Source: Aradus depressus (taxonomy: Eukaryota; Arthropoda; Insecta; Hemiptera; Aradidae). From it: a stretch of DNA of 64,000 bases. How positions within the stretch are numbered: the first letter of the stretch is position 1; the number at the start of each line of letters is the position of its first letter. Under the pieces are notes generated by a model. That model saw only the letters and a program-made list of their open reading frames with translations, was not told the origin of the DNA and did not search any database. The DNA is taken from positions 80,674,037 through 80,738,036 of the forward strand of contig OY759214.1 in the NCBI GenBank assembly GCA_963662175.1, written 5' to 3'. Below are positions 10,685-19,640 of this stretch, in pieces. A program made the translations under genes and the position numbers.

Positions 10685-11093
10685 ATAAATTGCTTGCGTC
10701 TTGAGCGCAAGTTCGCGGGTTCGAATCCCACCCGAGACCCTTATTTTTTGTTATCTGTGAGGTAAAAAATACTTAAGCACGCAGTCCTTCGGATGGGACG
10801 TTATATACGATGTAAAGCACTCGTTAAAGGCCCTAGGTGTATAAAAATTTAGGGTATGAAAAGTTTAGGACTCCCATAGTAGAGTTGGGCTCATCCTCCC
10901 TTCCGTGAAATAATGTCAGGCCGTCTGTTCCGCGGAAGGGAATCAGGATCGTCGAAGGAGGGGGTTTTAGTGGGTATGGAGCTCGAACCCCACACTATCC
11001 AGGGCTATCTTCCCTGGATGTGCGTAATTGGCATTTCCCCCATGTCCACCAGTAAAGAGCGCTCTGGTAGTAGGCGATACGACCTCGTAGTTG
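10685..11093 (+). repeat. SINE-B copy interrupted by a foreign ~146-bp insert
   Basis: Has a B-box-like 'gcgggttcgaatcccac' (10716-10732) and then the family body ('cgcagtccttcggatggg', 'ggactcccatagtagag'). It is broken at 10892 and resumes at ~11039 with 'catgtccaccag', 'gagcgctctggtagtaggc'. The 5' A-box part is poorly kept. Confidence 0.8.
10893..11038 (-). mobile_element. Insert within SINE-B, with B-box-like motif
   Basis: The insert is GC-rich compared with its neighbours and is bounded by 'cat' on each side. Its minus strand contains gggttcgagctcc, close to a pol III B-box (GGTTCGANTCC), inside a possible T-arm (GTGTGGG...CCCAC-like). This suggests another tRNA-derived SINE, but I recognised no A-box or tail. 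Confidence 0.4.
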
Positions 11094-11412
11094 ACCTTGG
11101 TCGCCCCAGCCCGTCAAACCGTTTTTTTCCGACAAACCGGCTGAACACTATGTAGCCGGTCTCCCTCACCAGCTGCCGCAAATTGTGTCCCAGGTATGAT
11201 CCGGTCCCGCGAATCAACTCCACCCTGGTCTGGTCATACAGCGGGCAATCGAGGACTACATGTTCTGCAGTCTCGATGTCCCCACATGAACAGTTTGGGT
11301 TGTTCTTCCTCCTAAAGAAGAAGAGTTTGGAGTTAAAATCTCTGTAACCTGATAATATCTGGGACAGTGGTCAGGCTATACCCACGTCGAGTCGAGGCGT
11401 ACACGGACATCG
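11094..11412 (-). pseudogene. LINE C-terminus with CCHC-type zinc finger
   Basis: Minus-strand frame contains CSCGDIETAEHVVLDC (~11289-11242), the C-x-C...H-x4-C finger that follows RT/RNase H in I/R1-like LINEs. It continues into an acidic/basic C-terminus ('GYIVFSRFVGKKRF', ~11120). The upstream coding sense (ILTPNSSS-like) is frameshifted. The same family lies at 6107-6506. Its downstream end is cut by SINE-B. Confidence 0.78.
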
Positions 11413-11795
11413 GGAAAGTATGAATAAGGCCAACCTCACATTAGGCAATTCCGAAGAGATGCGACTGATACTCAAGTATCTTGAGGGTACCTTAGAAGTC
11501 ACTTCCTATGTTGAGTGGTGGGGAGACACAAACGACGCCACTCCCAGGAGACGCGTATCCTACCCGTATCCTACCAGTCTCACGCGACCTGCCAGGAAGG
11601 TCGCCCGTCCCTTGAGTCTCCTGCGTCGCCTCACCATGGCTTGTGAACACGTGTTCAATATAAAGTTAGTGGGTGAAATTGAAAAACGCCCCGAACTGTT
11701 CAATTTTAATTGTTTTAATTAAGCCTCAGTATTCCAGGAAGGACGTTGTGGAGAAGAGATGGACTGAAGTTGGGAAACAAATGAACATGTTTGAA

Positions 11796-11997
11796 AATTT
11801 AATAAATTACTTATTTATTTCCTAAATAACTTCTACTTATTCCATAAATTACTAAAAATTTAATAAATTACTTATTTATTTCCTAAATAACTTCTACTTA
11901 TTCCATAAATTACTAAAAATTTAATAAATTACTTATTTATTTCCTAAATAACTTCTACTTATTCCATAAATTACTAAAAATTTAATAAATTACTTAC
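11796..11997. repeat. 61-bp tandem repeat, 3.3 copies
   Basis: 'aatttaataaattacttatt' starts at 11796, 11857, 11918 and 11979, an exact 61-bp period with near-identical copies. The last partial copy runs into the end of the PIF/Harbinger fragment. Confidence 0.95.
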
Positions 11998-12294
11998 CTC
12001 AACGTGATCAAAATTCTTTCTTCTGCATTCCCGCATTTGTGTGTTCCTCTGTCTCATAGATGGAGAAACAATGCCAATCAAGTGTAGAAATGATTCTTTC
12101 GTCATTCGGTAGAATGCTACGAACTTGGAATCCGACTTTTCCAGCTCTTCAGCAGCAACAAATAATCTGCAGTTAACATTCCTTTCGATGTAAGGATGGC
12201 GCCATAATCTTAGGATTTTCCTTTTTCTATAATAATAATAAGCAACAACGACATCTTCATCACTTGAAGAATCTTCACTTGACATGGTGAACAA
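11974..12294 (-). pseudogene. PIF/Harbinger transposase, N-terminal fragment
   Basis: 106 codons from an ATG at 12294. The acidic Ser-rich start (SSEDSSSDED) is followed by WRHPYIERNVN, a variable stretch, FYRMTKESFLHLI and MRQRNTQMREC. This is the conserved order of the N-terminal region of PIF/Harbinger (HARBI1-like) nucleases, which normally are 350-400 aa with a DDE triad. Everything after the N-terminal ~100 residues is missing, replaced by the 61-bp tandem repeat. No Harbinger TIR or TWA duplication was found around it. Confidence 0.8.
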
Positions 12295-12372
12295 CTCAGC
12301 TTTTCGCCACGGCTAGATGGAGAGTGAAGGGATCCTAGTCACTGCACAATTTCCTCAGTGTGAGGAAAAAAG

Positions 12373-12401
12373 TTGCCTATGGGTATCATACCCACAGGCA
12401 A
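12373..12401. other. Near-perfect 14-bp-stem hairpin
   Basis: TTGCCTATGGGTAT, one base, then ATACCCACAGGCAA: 13 of 14 positions pair, with a one-base loop. It is too short for a rho-independent terminator context and has no T-tract. Confidence 0.6.
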
Positions 12402-12874
12402 CACAAATTGCTGACCACTTGAGTATTCATCGCGTCTCTTCGGAATTGCCTAATGTGAGGTTGGCCTAAGTCGTTCACTATCCATTCCTGGGCAATGTCC
12501 TTGCAACGCTCTGGTCTGGACTGTCCTCGGATGTCTTCTTTCAGGGCTAGGCGTAAGGGCTTTTCAATATCTACTCCTAAAGGCATATTGTCTCTACAGT
12601 CATAATAACTAACTATAACAATTATAAAATTGTAATTTCCTTGTTTCATTTTACAATTTGAAATTAGGTCCAAATAAATAAATTTTCCCTCCTTTCTAAG
12701 AAAAACATTTCTTAATGAAGGAGGGAAGTGTAAAGTAACTTTGAGCAATGAGGCGATTAAAATCTCCCAATCTGTACCCAAAGAGTACAAATTGCTTGAC
12801 TTTGGTCCCCCTTCTCCCAATCTCTTGATGAGACTATTTTCATGGTTTAATTTGAAACTTTGACTACCGACCAA
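12386..12874 (-). CDS. Unassigned 162-aa reading frame
   Basis: ATG at 12874, stop at 12386. The C-terminal half looks genuinely coding (IEKPLRLALKEDIRG, then CKDIAQEWIVNDLGQ and RQFRRDA). The N-terminal part is Lys/Asn/Ile-rich and may be chance. An acceptor-like 'gactgtag' on the minus strand at ~12595 would start an exon with the plausible part. A second, inverted copy of the GQPHIRQFRRDA piece at 11429 suggests mobile-element origin. Function not recognised. Confidence 0.35.
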   Translation of the reverse strand: MVGSQSFKLNHENSLIKRLGEGGPKSSNLYSLGTDWEILIASLLKVTLHFPPSLRNVFLRKEGKFIYLDLISNCKMKQGNYNFIIVIVSYYDCRDNMPLGVDIEKPLRLALKEDIRGQSRPERCKDIAQEWIVNDLGQPHIRQFRRDAMNTQVVSNLCCLWV

Positions 12875-13436
12875 AGTAATTCAAAACCTCAAAAAACAAA
12901 TTTTCGATCAATTGTTTCATCGCTTCCCTCCTTCTCCTCTCTCAACAAACTCTCTCAAGGATGCTTGTAATTAAGATTCTAATTCGAGTTGGAGGGGGGA
13001 ACGGAAAGGATAGAGGAATTGGGAAAGTGGGATGGGGAATCAGGAGTGGGATGAGGATTGTTTTTGAGGGTGAGGAAAGGAGGAGGGTGGTGGGGGGTGA
13101 CAGGACGAAGTAAATATTTGCCAAGAACCAACACAAAGAACGGAAGTGACAAGACGAACGTCATCATCAGTCCTCTGTGGACATAGTCTTCTCTTCCAGT
13201 ATATCTATTACATGTCTTTCCACTTTTTCTCTTTTCAGCTATATCGTAAATAATTGCCGCTAGTTCCATAGTTAAGGTACAGTGATAGTACATTACTCGA
13301 ACAATGAGACAATATTTGTAGTAGTACTATTGTGTAATAATTTTGTAAGCGATTACATTGTCGTTCGTTTGAAGCTGGTCAAACCTTTCAAGAGATTCAG
13401 ACAAGCATCGTTTGTTAGTTCTCCACATGTACAAAG
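12875..13436. other. Unassigned; strand-biased purine-rich tract at 12990-13105
   Basis: The plus strand of 12990-13105 is almost only G and A. Long minus-strand frames across it (12942-13136, 12979-13293) reflect this bias. A segment at ~13140-13270 (minus: MELAAIIYDIAEKRKSG) is more protein-like but has no family match. Confidence 0.35.
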
Positions 13437-13520
13437 TCGCCGGTGAATCACCAGGAGTGTTTTTCCCCAACACGAATTTTGCTCCCCCGATAAAATAAAT
13501 CGACCATTTTAGTTAAAAAA
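13437..13520 (+). repeat. Repeat A, 5' start only
   Basis: 'gtcgccggtgaatcacc', then 'ttccccaacacgaatttt', then 'aaatcgaccattt'. Truncated by SINE-A. Confidence 0.65.
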
Positions 13521-13527
13521 ACATTAG

Positions 13528-13681
13528 TTTTTTTTTTTTTTTTAGCCTTACGTTCGATGCATATTAGCCATGTCATCTACGAAATAAAACTCACTCCCGG
13601 GCGGGATTCGAACCCGCAAACCATGGTGAGACCATGCGACCAAAGCCCTACGATCTAGCCCGCACAGCCACCATGGCTCCC
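13528..13681 (-). repeat. SINE-A (tRNA-derived), minus copy
   Basis: Plus strand begins with a poly-T (the SINE tail), then 'gatgcatattagccatgtca', the B-box complement 'gggattcgaacccgc', and ends in 'agccaccatggctccc' (A-box head). An internal part of the 3' body is deleted compared with 41815. Confidence 0.85.
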
Positions 13682-13769
13682 AACAATAGTTATTGGCACA
13701 TGATATTTTAATATTTTTGTTGTTTAATTTTCTTGTTTTTAAGAAATTAAGTAAATAAACCTACGTGTA

Positions 13770-13954
13770 GGGAGCCATGGTGGCCGTGCGGGCTAGAGCG
13801 TAGGGCTTTGGTCGCATGGTCTCACCGGGTTCGAATCCCGTCCGGGAGTGAGTTTTATTTCATAGATAGAACTCCCTCCCGGGGCCATGGATGTCGTAAA
13901 TAACTAGTAAATTACATATACAGTGACATGGCTAATATGCATAGTACATAAGGC

Positions 13955-13985
<31 letters not shown>
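13770..13985 (+). repeat. SINE-A with target-site duplication
   Basis: Head 'gggagccatggtggccgtgc', B-box gggttcgaatcccg (13830-13843), body to 'atggctaatatgcata' and a poly-A tail of ~29. Flanks cctacgtgta (13760-13769) and cctatgtgta (13986-13995) are a 10-bp target duplication with one change. It lies head-to-head with the preceding copy. Confidence 0.92.
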
Positions 13986-13988
<3 letters not shown>

Positions 13989-13995
13989 ATGTGTA

Positions 13996-14459
13996 ATATA
14001 TATATATTTTTTTATAACTTAAAAAGTAAATATCAAATTATTTAAAGTACCTATTAATAAAGTAATAAATGAATTTTGATGACATTAAAAAAAAAATTAG
14101 TTTGGAAATGATATTTTTTTGTGTTTAAATCCAAAACAAAAATTTGATTTTTTAGTAAAATAGCTATAATTTCAAGAGTTTTTATATTCCCACTCTAAAA
14201 TGTAGGATCCTATAGATTTTTGAACGAGTAATCCATTTTTCATAGTTAAAAAAAGTTGGGCGGCACCCGATTTTGGCACATAAAATAATACAAAGGTATA
14301 AAATGCCAAAATGATAATTTTTCTAAAAAAGAAATTTGCTAAAAAAGATTTTTTATTTAAATTGAAGTTTTTTATTTTTATTTTTGCTTTGTTTTCGCGC
14401 AATTTAGAATTGAAAAAACGCGATTTTAGCAGATATCACGTTTTCGGCTAACGTTTAAC
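13996..14459. other. AT-rich unassigned sequence
   Basis: Long A and T runs. The 76-codon minus frame at 14172-14402 is Lys/Asn/Phe-rich and looks like chance. Confidence 0.35.
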
Positions 14460-14830
14460 TGCTGTATATCGGAACCATTAATTTCTAAAAATCTATAATT
14501 TTACACAAATACTCAGAGGTATCACACGGACAGGAATTTTTTTTGTAGTCATTTTTGATTTCAATGAGTCGGAAACCATGAAATTCCGGGAAAAGCCCCG
14601 ACATCGATCTGATTACATAACTTTCCCTATATATCGTTTAGCTGGGGAAGTAAACAAAAATGTCGTGTCTGTCTATATGCCTGGGAAAATGTTAACTCGC
14701 AATAGAATGAGTATATAGATACGACATTTTATCTGTAAATCCAAAACCCGATAAGGACATCAAATTTCTAGGAGGGGGCTCAACTCAAAAACTATCGATA
14801 TATAAATACATAATTGTGCATTTCATTTTG
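14460..14830. repeat. Repeat A inverted pair sharing one terminal junction
   Basis: 14460-14655 (+) ends in 'tagctggggaagtaaa'. From there the DNA reads as Repeat A in the opposite sense ('tgtctgtctat', 'agaatgagtatatagata', 'caactcaaaaact'). The same tail-to-tail arrangement occurs at 25900-26575. Confidence 0.6.
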
Positions 14831-14898
14831 ATCATGTAGTCTAATTGTTTTTATTATGCTTTGATACTAAACTAATATAAAGATATATTGTATTTCAG

Positions 14899-14987
14899 CC
14901 ACCCTGGCAGAACCCCTGCCACGCCGACCTACCCTGGTCCAGGGTGAAGGAGGATCTTGGACCACAACTCTACCTACTAGTCATCAT
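14899..14987 (+). CDS. Candidate 89-bp internal exon of a host gene
   Basis: A GC-rich block in AT-rich DNA is bounded by an acceptor (branch-like atactaaactaat ~30 nt upstream, then tgtatttcag ending at 14898) and a consensus donor (cat|gtgagt, GT at 14988). Two frames are open throughout: one reads HADLPWSRVKEDLGPQLYLL, the other EPLPRRPTLVQGEGGSW. The length is 29 codons plus 2 nt. It matches no repeat family here. I do not recognise the protein, and no partner exon on this strand was found within the window, so introns would be long. Confidence 0.45.
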
Positions 14988-15218
14988 GTGAGTTGTAATA
15001 TATTTTTTATGTGTATTGATATGGCCGCTCTTGTAGATAGCAGTTTTAAATATTGTTTATAGAACACCCAAAAAATATGTGGGAGAGATATTCATTTACT
15101 TCCCCAGTATAGGGGAATTTATATTATCGATCAGAAATTCGAAGTTAATTTTCATCGGATTTTCATGTTTTTTGACTCCCTGGTGCCAACAATGAGAGAA
15201 AAAAAAGGCTTTCTATAC

Positions 15219-15632
15219 TGTTGGTTGTTTCCAGCATTTCTTCCAGAGGTGTCTTCTTATTTTTTGGACAATATTTCATAAAATAACATGGCTGCCGTTA
15301 TTTGCTGGTGGAGTGAGGGCACCGCAGTCGAGGGATACCATCAGGATGGATTCCTGAATTATGATTGGCTGTGGGGGACCAATCAGCTAATTACCTTGAA
15401 CTTAAAATTATTAGTATTAACAACTAGTTCTTAGAAGCCAGAGAGAGACCGCCACAGTCAAGGTTTTGGCTATAAAAAGGAGAGTCCTCAGTAGTAGAAT
15501 GTTCATAGTGACCAGAAGAAGGGACGTGTAAGTGTCTCGAAATATTGTCCAAAAAAATAAGAGCACACCTCTGGAAGAAATGCCGGAAATAACCGAAAGT
15601 GGAACATCCCAGAGAAGTTTAAGAAACACAAC
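15219..15632. mobile_element. Penelope-like non-autonomous element (414 bp) with 12-bp target duplication
   Basis: GGCTTTCTATAC occurs immediately before (15207-15218) and after (15633-15644). The ends are inverted: 'catttcttccagaggtg' at ~15234 against its complement at ~15570, plus 'ttttttggacaatattt' against 'aatattgtccaaaaaa'. A hammerhead-like core relic, 'gaccagaagaagggacgtgt...ctcgaaat', is at ~15518-15547. Inverted terminal arms with such a motif are typical of Penelope-like elements. No RT or GIY-YIG coding is present. Confidence 0.7.
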
Positions 15633-15826
15633 GGCTTTCTATACGTCTGTATGAACAAGACAACTCCCAATAGAATGAATGTATAAACACAACATTTTAT
15701 ATGTGTATCCAGAACCTTGTATGAACGACACCTATGAATTTTCAGCCAAATCGGTCAAACGTAGGAGGGGTATTAAAGGGAGGATTAGCACAAAAACTAT
15801 AATAACTAAATAATGACATTGTAATG

Positions 15827-16171
15827 GTTAGGTTAGGTTTTATGACTCATGCCCGGGCTTTAACTACGAGGTCATATCGCCTACTATCAGAGCGCTCTTT
15901 CGTCACTCTGGTGGACATGAGCCCGACTCTACTGTGGGAGTCCTAAATTTTGCCTACCCTAAATTTTTATTCATCTAGGGTAGGGGTCTTTAACGAGTAC
16001 TTGACATCGTACAGGCTCGGGACCATCGCTTAACGTCCCATCCGAAGGACGGCGTGCTTAAGTTTATTTTACCTCCCAGATAAAATAAACTAAGGGCCTC
16101 GGTCGGGCTACGAACCCACGACCTTGAGCTCAGAAGTCAAGCACGCATACCACTGAGCTACCGGCGCCCTC
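15827..16171 (-). repeat. SINE-B, complete (345 bp), with 13-bp target duplication
   Basis: TGACATTGTAATG flanks it at 15814-15826 and 16172-16184. Read on the minus strand it starts agggcgccggtagctcagtg (A-box region), has the B-box-like gggttcgtagcccg, a body with 'ctcccacagtagagtcggg', and ends in 'aaaacctaacctaac', a tail of AACCT units. It is inserted in Repeat A. Pol III transcription from the internal boxes would be expected if intact. Confidence 0.95.
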
Positions 16172-16763
16172 TGACATTGTAATGAATTTATCGACTAAAA
16201 ATTTCATATAAGATTTCAAAACCTCACAAGGACGACATTTACAAATTTTCAGCGGAATATCACATATCGACATGAAATTTTTTATTTAAATTCAGATTTT
16301 TATAAGAACGATATTTGTTAATTTTGAGCTAAAGTGGCCGAAGTAAGGAGGAGATTCAGGGGAGGGGCTCAACTCAAAAACCCTAATAACTGCCGATATA
16401 ATGAATTTATCGACACAAAACACTTACCGATTACATAACTTCTCCTATACTTCATATAGCTGTGGAAGTAAAAAGGAATACGATTAATATGGGAGGGGAA
16501 TAAAGATTAACCAATAAATTATGAATACTAATGATATGTTACAGAAATTGCTAAGTTGTAAAAACCAAAAGAATATATTTGTGAAAAATATATTATTATA
16601 AACTCAGAATCTCTCCTTACATAACCATAATAAAAATAAATATTTTTGCTATGAGGGGGGAAGGGGGGGGGAGAATTAATTCTTTTCCCCTCCCCCAGCT
16701 GCCAATTCAAAAAAACGGTCAGGTCAACATCTGTGTACGTCTTTTGGTAGAGAATAAGAGTTA

Positions 16764-17098
16764 GGTTAGGTTAGGTTTTATGACTCATGCCCGGGCTTTA
16801 ACTACGAGGTCATATCGCCTACTACCAGAGCGCTCTTTCGTCACTCTGGTGGACATGACCCCGACTCTACTGTGGGAGTCCTAAATTTTGTCTACACTAA
16901 ATTTTTATTCATCTAGGGTAGGGGTCTTTAACGAGTACCTGACATCGTACAGGCTCGGGACCATCGCTTAATGTCCCATCCGAAGGACGGCGTGCTTAAG
17001 TTTATTTTACCTACCAGATAAAATAAACTAAGGGCCTCGGTCGGGTTACGAACTCACAACCTTGAGCTCAGAAGTCTAGCACGCATACCACTGAGCTT
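16764..17098 (-). repeat. SINE-B, near-complete, with 14-bp target duplication
   Basis: GAGAATAAGAGTTA occurs at 16750-16763 and 17099-17112. The copy is close to the one at 15827 but lacks the first ~15 bp of the head. Its tail reads (AACCT)3. It inserted just upstream of a Helitron-like end. Confidence 0.93.
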
Positions 17099-17112
17099 GA
17101 GAATAAGAGTTA

Positions 17113-17145
17113 ATCCCGTGCAACGCCAGGTACACTTTTTGTAAG
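17113..17145 (+). mobile_element. Decayed Helitron-like 3' end
   Basis: 'cccgtgcaacgccaggtac' resembles the hairpin of the Helitron at 5126-5781 (cccgggcaacgccgggta) with substitutions. The terminal CTAG is not preserved and no 5' end was found. Confidence 0.4.
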
Positions 17146-17561
17146 TTCTATACTAAAAATAATATATTTTCTTTTGAGGTCGTTGTCACATTGACGAAGT
17201 GGCTGTAACATTAGGTGGAAATTATCTAAATAAGTATTGAATAACACAGTTATTATGTGTGAAGCCAAGGTAAAGTAAGGTGGCATAATGCTGGGGTGAT
17301 ATAGAGAGAGGTAACTAGATGGGTGACATCATCAGGACTTTGTGAGCCCTCTCTTCATATGGTTGGACCAAGACTCAAAGCTTTGTTCAACATTAGTCCA
17401 CCAAGAGTACCGACAAAATATAATACTTACAGTTATACGAGAAGTGTAACTTAGCACGAGGAAAACTTCTGCAACACAAAAATTGGGAAAATTATTCTAG
17501 ATTTCGATACTTCTCCTTGTTCCAGATTTTTCGAGAATAGCCGCCTTTTAAGGTATTGATA
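17146..17561. other. Unassigned sequence
   Basis: No frame or family match recognised. Confidence 0.35.
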
Positions 17562-17850
17562 AATAATAATAATAATACATTTATTTCCGTTAAAACAATA
17601 CATGATAATAGGATACGTCAACAGAATTTATACATTAAGATAGCTTATAAATTAGATATATAACTACTTGAGTCTAACACATCTATGATTAGTAGTAATA
17701 ATAAAACTATTTAAAAAAGTAAAATGAAATTAATAAAACCTGAACAAATAAATACTTACAAATATATGAGTACCTATATAAAAAAAATTAATACAAGATA
17801 CGTTTATAATAAGTAGACACATTTTTCAATTTAATAAAAATTAAGATAAC
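17562..17850 (-). mobile_element. LINE 3' UTR and terminus with TTATTA-type tail
   Basis: Plus strand begins 'taataataataatacattt', then 'ggatacgtcaacagaattta' and 'gatagcttataaattagata', matching the ends at 7990-8127 (+) and 25058-25160 (-). Confidence 0.65.
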
Positions 17851-17879
17851 TATTTTTCAATAAAAAAACTCTTCGGAAG

Positions 17880-18050
17880 TGTCTTTATCCCAACGATGTT
17901 TCGGGACGTTGTTACGTCCCATCATCAGGTCCCAATGTGCGAGATATAGAAAAGAAAGAAAACAACTATAACTATATATGAAAAATAGATTAATCAATTA
18001 TAAATGTATAAAAAAGTCTGAATAAATAAAAAATTATAAATTAATAAGTA
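17880..18050 (-). repeat. Penelope-type terminal repeat with hammerhead-like hairpin
   Basis: Minus strand has CTGATGA (17928-17922), a perfect stem (GGGACGT / ACGTCCC with loop AACA), then GAAA (17902-17899). This is the core order of a hammerhead ribozyme, though one extra T follows CTGATGA and stem III is short. A T-rich leader with 'ttttctatatctcgcacatt' precedes it, as in copies at 34790 and 44590. Confidence 0.6.
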
Positions 18051-18059
18051 AAACAATAA

Positions 18060-18454
18060 CGTACATTGGACTGACCTTTAAGGTGTGGAGGAACTCTGCC
18101 CAAAAAATAAAAATGAAAGCTTTGTATCAAATAATGTTTTTGGATAGGAAACACGTTTCTTTATTGTGATTATATTATTCTTTTTGAACAGTGAGAATAA
18201 AATTCCGTTTCCGTGTAAAGGGTTTCCTCTAACATGAACAGTTTTAGTTGAAATTAAAATTTTTTAATTGTATTTATTGATTTCAAGAAGTGGCGAAGGG
18301 CATTAAATAAATTTATTCCTTTATGAGTTATAATTTTTTCAAAAAGTGAAGAGCAATGTTTAGTTATTCGAAAGTCTTCTTTCTTCCTGGTATCGTAATC
18401 ATGACTAGTATTGTTGAGAGGGAACATATTTTTATTTTTCCTAATAACCATTAA
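18060..18454 (-). pseudogene. LINE reverse transcriptase C-terminal fragment
   Basis: The minus frame 18451-18254 contains HDYDTRKKEDFRI, then SLFEKIITHKGINLFNALR and NTIKKF. This is the usual C-terminal tail of CR1/Jockey-like LINEs (H-x-Y-x-T-R, then 'G-x-x-x-(F/Y)-N-x-L'). No catalytic part is present. The following ~190 bp may be its 3' UTR. Confidence 0.75.
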
Positions 18455-19421
18455 TGGATAATATATTTACGAATTTAATAATTTATGTTTGTCAGTAGGG
18501 GATTTCATGTATTCATTGTTTAGTTAGTTAGGGCTTTAACTAATCACACTCCCGCCCGCTCACCCTACTGAGATTTACTGATTTCGAGAAGGTTACTCCC
18601 AGATACAACGAAGATACAACGAAACAAAGTAATTTGATTCCAACACATTACTTTCTCGTTTCAACATGAGAGGTCGGGGTTAAGGTTCTGTAAAAACATG
18701 GTTGGACGAGTCTTGTTATAGTCACATCAGATATTCTTTTTATTATTCCCTTTTTAATGAAGTGTGGAATTCAAAGCAAACACAAACCACGTTATCATTG
18801 AAAAGCTACGTACATTTAACACGACAACAAATGTTTAACAGACACCATAATTGTACCATAATAAATAGCTTTAATAAACATTGTCATGAGTTAAAAAAAT
18901 ATATATATATATTGTGCTAAAAAAAAGGTTTAAATTATAATAATTAAATAAACAAAAATTTATGATAATTAAAGCAAAAAGAATAAATAATAAAATTAAA
19001 TAAACTATAACTTATAATAAACAATAAATTACCACATTTCCTGTAGAAATTTTATCTCTTTTCTTTTACTAAATTTTGATTTCTACAGTAGTTTTTCGAA
19101 AAGGGTCCTAAAAGAACATCAAAAGTTCAAGACGTGCAATTTTAAAGAAAGTGCACGTATATTTAAAAAAATTTCTATTAAACTTTTCATTTGGATTTCT
19201 TAAGAGATGCCACGTTTTTCTAAATTTTTCAAATATATTTAAATCTAATCCAAAGGTTTTTCAAATATTCTTACTGGGCCAACAGGGAAAATAGAATAGA
19301 ATTTTCGAGAACAAATATTGGGTTTATTTTCTTAAATCTACATTATTAAAATTAAAAACTGAACATGGAAACAAACAAAAATCAAAAGAAAAATCTTAAA
19401 AACTAAATTCTTAACACTAAT
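18455..19421. other. Unassigned AT-rich sequence
   Basis: A moderately GC-rich patch lies at 18540-18680. The 72-codon frame at 18702-18920 (+) has no recognisable domain. Confidence 0.3.
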
Positions 19422-19640
19422 TCAATCTTTTTTTTGTTTTATTTTTTTGCCATTTTTTAAATTTAGGTTATATATTTCTGGGCATATATCCTGTTCTTCA
19501 ATCAATTTCACCGTCAATTCACTCCTATTTAGTTCATCACAATTTAAGCCTAAACACCACTCTCCATCTTCACTCAGACCGTCTCCATTGAACCCAGACT
19601 TCGACTCCTCTCTCCACACACTAAAAAAACAGCTGATGGC
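19422..19640 (-). CDS. Unassigned short coding-like frame, possible terminal exon
   Basis: Frame 19619-19422 is acidic and balanced in its first half (GFNGDGLSEDGEWCLGLNCD), with LTVKLIEEQDICPEIYNL following and a Lys-rich end. On the minus strand it is preceded by 'cagctgtttttttag', a good acceptor, so it could be a 3' exon. No family recognised. Confidence 0.3.
   Translation of the reverse strand, partial: AISCFFSVWREESKSGFNGDGLSEDGEWCLGLNCDELNRSELTVKLIEEQDICPEIYNLNLKNGKKIKQKKD

Larger units (their letters stand above)
11429..12467. repeat. Inverted pair of a ~48-bp coding-like segment
   Basis: 11429-11475 (+) and 12418-12467 (-) share 'ccaacctcacattaggcaat' and adjoining bases. Both read as GQPHIRQFRRDA in one frame, followed by (T/M)(D/N)TQ. 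The arms enclose the 61-bp tandem repeat and the PIF fragment. The identical reading suggests two copies of one coding piece rather than classical TIRs. Confidence 0.65.
15090..16473 (-). repeat. Repeat A block with two nested insertions
   Basis: Pieces 15090-15206, 15645-15826 and 16185-16400 read as Repeat A on the minus strand ('acttccccagtatagggg' first). They are separated by a Penelope-like element and a SINE-B, each with target duplications. The block closes at 16430-16473 with a plus-oriented terminal piece ('ccgattacataacttctcct', 'tagctgtggaagtaaaa'). Confidence 0.7.

Noticed and set aside
12942..13293. Minus-strand frames 12942-13136 and 12979-13293 as a membrane protein
   Set aside because: Much of both is encoded by a purine/pyrimidine tract that yields Pro/Leu/Phe runs.
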